A stretch of 7,102 nucleotides of DNA, taken from Candidatus Gastranaerophilales bacterium (lineage in GTDB: Bacteria; Cyanobacteriota; Vampirovibrionia; Gastranaerophilales; Gastranaerophilaceae). Under the pieces are notes generated by a model. The model saw only the letters and a list, made by a program, of their open reading frames with translations, ran no database searches and was not told the DNA's origin. The DNA lies in contig CALVAU010000141.1 of assembly GCA_944325615.1 (NCBI GenBank), positions 1 through 7,102 on the forward strand. Reading direction: 5' to 3'. Positions 6,090 to 7,102 of this stretch are shown here, piece by piece; position 1 is the stretch's first letter, and each line of letters starts with the position of its first letter. Made by a program: the position numbers and the translations under genes.

Positions 6090-6944
6090 ATGTTCAAGGT
6101 AAGTGTGATTATCCCGATTTATAACAGGGAGAAGTTTCTGAAAAAGTGCATAGAAAGCGTTCAAACACAGACTCTGAAAGATATTGAGATTATTTGTGTA
6201 AATGACGGATCTGCGGATAATTCATTAAAAATTATAAAAAAGTACCTTGAAAAAGATAATCGAATAAAACTTATTAACAAAAAGAATGAAGGACTTTCTG
6301 CTGCTAGAAATGACGGATTGGAAATTGCGCAGGGAGAATATGTAAGCTTTGTAGATTCTGATGATTGGATAGATAGTGATTTTTTAGAAAAATTATATTC
6401 TGCAGCCAAAAAATATGATGCTGACATAGCAGTATGCGGAATAAAAAGGATCAGAAATTATAAATGGAAATATCATCTGAAATTCGAAAAAGAAGAATTT
6501 ACAGATGATGTAAATAGAAAATTTAAACTTTGCGATGTCCCTGAAAAATGTTATGTATGGAATAAAATATATAAACTCTCAGAATTGAGGAAAAATAAAA
6601 TACTATTTGAACCAGGTATTTTATATGAAGATAGATGTTTTACCTGTGAGGCTTTGGTAAAATTGAAACGATTAGTTGTAATTCCTGATGTATATTACAA
6701 TTATTGGACAAATTCCAATTCAATAGTAAAGACAAAATCAGAAAAACATAATAAAGATAGTAAATATACATATGAAAAAATGATGGGTTATTTAAAATCT
6801 AATAATATCAATTTAGATCATTATATCGAAGATTATATAAAGTACCAATTATTCGGATTAACATTAATGAAAGCCAAAGTTTATAAAAACAGAGTGGAAT
6901 ATAAACTTTTTAATTCCCTAAAGTTTGTAATAAAGCGGAAATAA
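6090..6944 (+). CDS. Family 2 glycosyltransferase (GT-A fold)
   Basis: A 284-residue inverting glycosyltransferase of the GT2 class that transfers a sugar from a nucleotide-sugar donor, probably in surface polysaccharide synthesis. The N-terminal nucleotide-binding half is typical: VSVIIPIYNRE (4-14), VNDGS (37-41) with D39 for the uridine, NEGLSAARNDG (66-76), and the metal-binding DXD-type motif in DSDDW (89-93). YEDR (179-182) fits the position of the catalytic acid pair. No transmembrane segment is evident; the lysine-rich C-terminus (260-284) could contact membrane lipid by charge. The protein is on the short side for single-domain GT2 proteins (often 300-350), but the ends look natural. 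The ATG is preceded by AAAAAGG with a 9-base gap. No other glycan genes are visible beside it, so donor and acceptor cannot be named. Confidence 0.92.
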   Translation: MFKVSVIIPIYNREKFLKKCIESVQTQTLKDIEIICVNDGSADNSLKIIKKYLEKDNRIKLINKKNEGLSAARNDGLEIAQGEYVSFVDSDDWIDSDFLEKLYSAAKKYDADIAVCGIKRIRNYKWKYHLKFEKEEFTDDVNRKFKLCDVPEKCYVWNKIYKLSELRKNKILFEPGILYEDRCFTCEALVKLKRLVVIPDVYYNYWTNSNSIVKTKSEKHNKDSKYTYEKMMGYLKSNNINLDHYIEDYIKYQLFGLTLMKAKVYKNRVEYKLFNSLKFVIKRK

Positions 6945-6958
6945 CGGGATATTAAGTT

Positions 6959-6986
6959 TTGTAACGATTATTCTAAAAATTGTAAC
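6959..6986 (+). repeat. Two TTGTAAC direct repeats, 21 bp apart, upstream of the partial gene
   Basis: TTGTAAC occurs at 6959-6965 and 6980-6986, a 21-base period of two helical turns on the same DNA face. The second copy could double as a -35 (TTGTAA), though no well-spaced -10 follows: TACTTT at 7003 has a 17-base spacer but is weak, and TATATA at 7008 is too far. It is a candidate activator or repressor site for the gene at 7043. Chance is possible in DNA this AT-rich. Confidence 0.3.
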
Positions 6987-7042
6987 ATTTCTTCATGAAA
7001 AATACTTTATATATATAGGGAAAAATAAAAAGGAAAAATGTT

Positions 7043-7102
7043 ATGAGTTTCGATGCAAATGTACTGAGCGTAAAGCCTGTAATCAGAGAAGCTGCAAACA
7101 TG
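7043..7102 (+). CDS. Unrecognised gene, 3' end outside window
   Basis: The first 20 codons of a gene that runs off the right edge, beginning MSFDANVLSVKP. AAAAAGGA (7027-7034) lies 8 bases before the ATG, a good ribosome site. An overlapping ATG at 7039 opens only a two-codon frame. The start is polar with no signal peptide or membrane helix in the visible part. It is separated from the glycosyltransferase by 98 bases holding the TTGTAAC repeats and an AT run (7008-7017), so it probably has its own promoter. No function can be assigned. Confidence 0.65.
   Translation, partial: MSFDANVLSVKPVIREAANM

Noticed and set aside
6161..6427. 88-codon minus-strand frame antisense to the glycosyltransferase
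   Set aside because: Covers the DGS and DSDDW motif region of the real gene; Ser/Phe-rich shadow.

Overview
This AT-rich window (low-GC bacterium, standard genetic code, mostly purine-rich Shine-Dalgarno sites) holds seven clear protein genes, one partial gene at the right edge and one doubtful small ORF. The composition and gene mix would fit a gut-associated low-GC lineage such as Gastranaerophilales (Melainabacteria) or a Firmicute. That assignment is a guess from style, not from a marker gene, since there is no rRNA, tRNA, CRISPR array or insertion sequence here.

Layout: (1) 1-1793, plus strand: a large HNH-nuclease-type protein whose true start lies left of the window. The open frame continues through the first in-window ATG and encodes a zinc-knuckle motif (CPGCG). 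The protein is two tandem copies of one ~290-residue module. The second copy keeps the HNH catalytic core and the first has lost it. (2) 1783-2433, minus: an aquaporin-family channel, convergent with and overlapping the HNH gene by 11 bases; it lacks the usual selectivity-filter arginine. (3) 2537-3274, plus: a PgeF/YfiH (laccase-domain) protein, divergent from the aquaporin. (4) 3332-4519, plus: a membrane-anchored or secreted alpha/alpha-toroid protein of unknown substrate, with its own extended -10 promoter. (5) 4545-5204, minus: a soluble GGDEF diguanylate cyclase, convergent with gene 4; an 8-bp inverted repeat in its 3' end probably terminates both genes. (6) 5278-5868, plus: a stand-alone Ppx/GppA-type HD phosphohydrolase domain, divergent from the GGDEF gene. 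(7) 6090-6944, plus: a family-2 glycosyltransferase behind a good sigma-70-type promoter. (8) 7043-7102, plus: the first 20 codons of an unknown gene, preceded by two TTGTAAC direct repeats.

The genes do not form one operon; each appears to carry its own promoter. Loose themes are cell envelope (PgeF, toroid protein, glycosyltransferase) and nucleotide signalling (the GGDEF and HD genes share a 73-bp divergent promoter region). Two genes (PgeF and HD) show the same unusual start geometry: a TANNNT -10 box ending six bases before the ATG, no Shine-Dalgarno site, and an in-frame TAA inside the -10. This suggests leaderless mRNAs. The most novel object is the duplicated HNH protein with one dead and one apparently live nuclease module.
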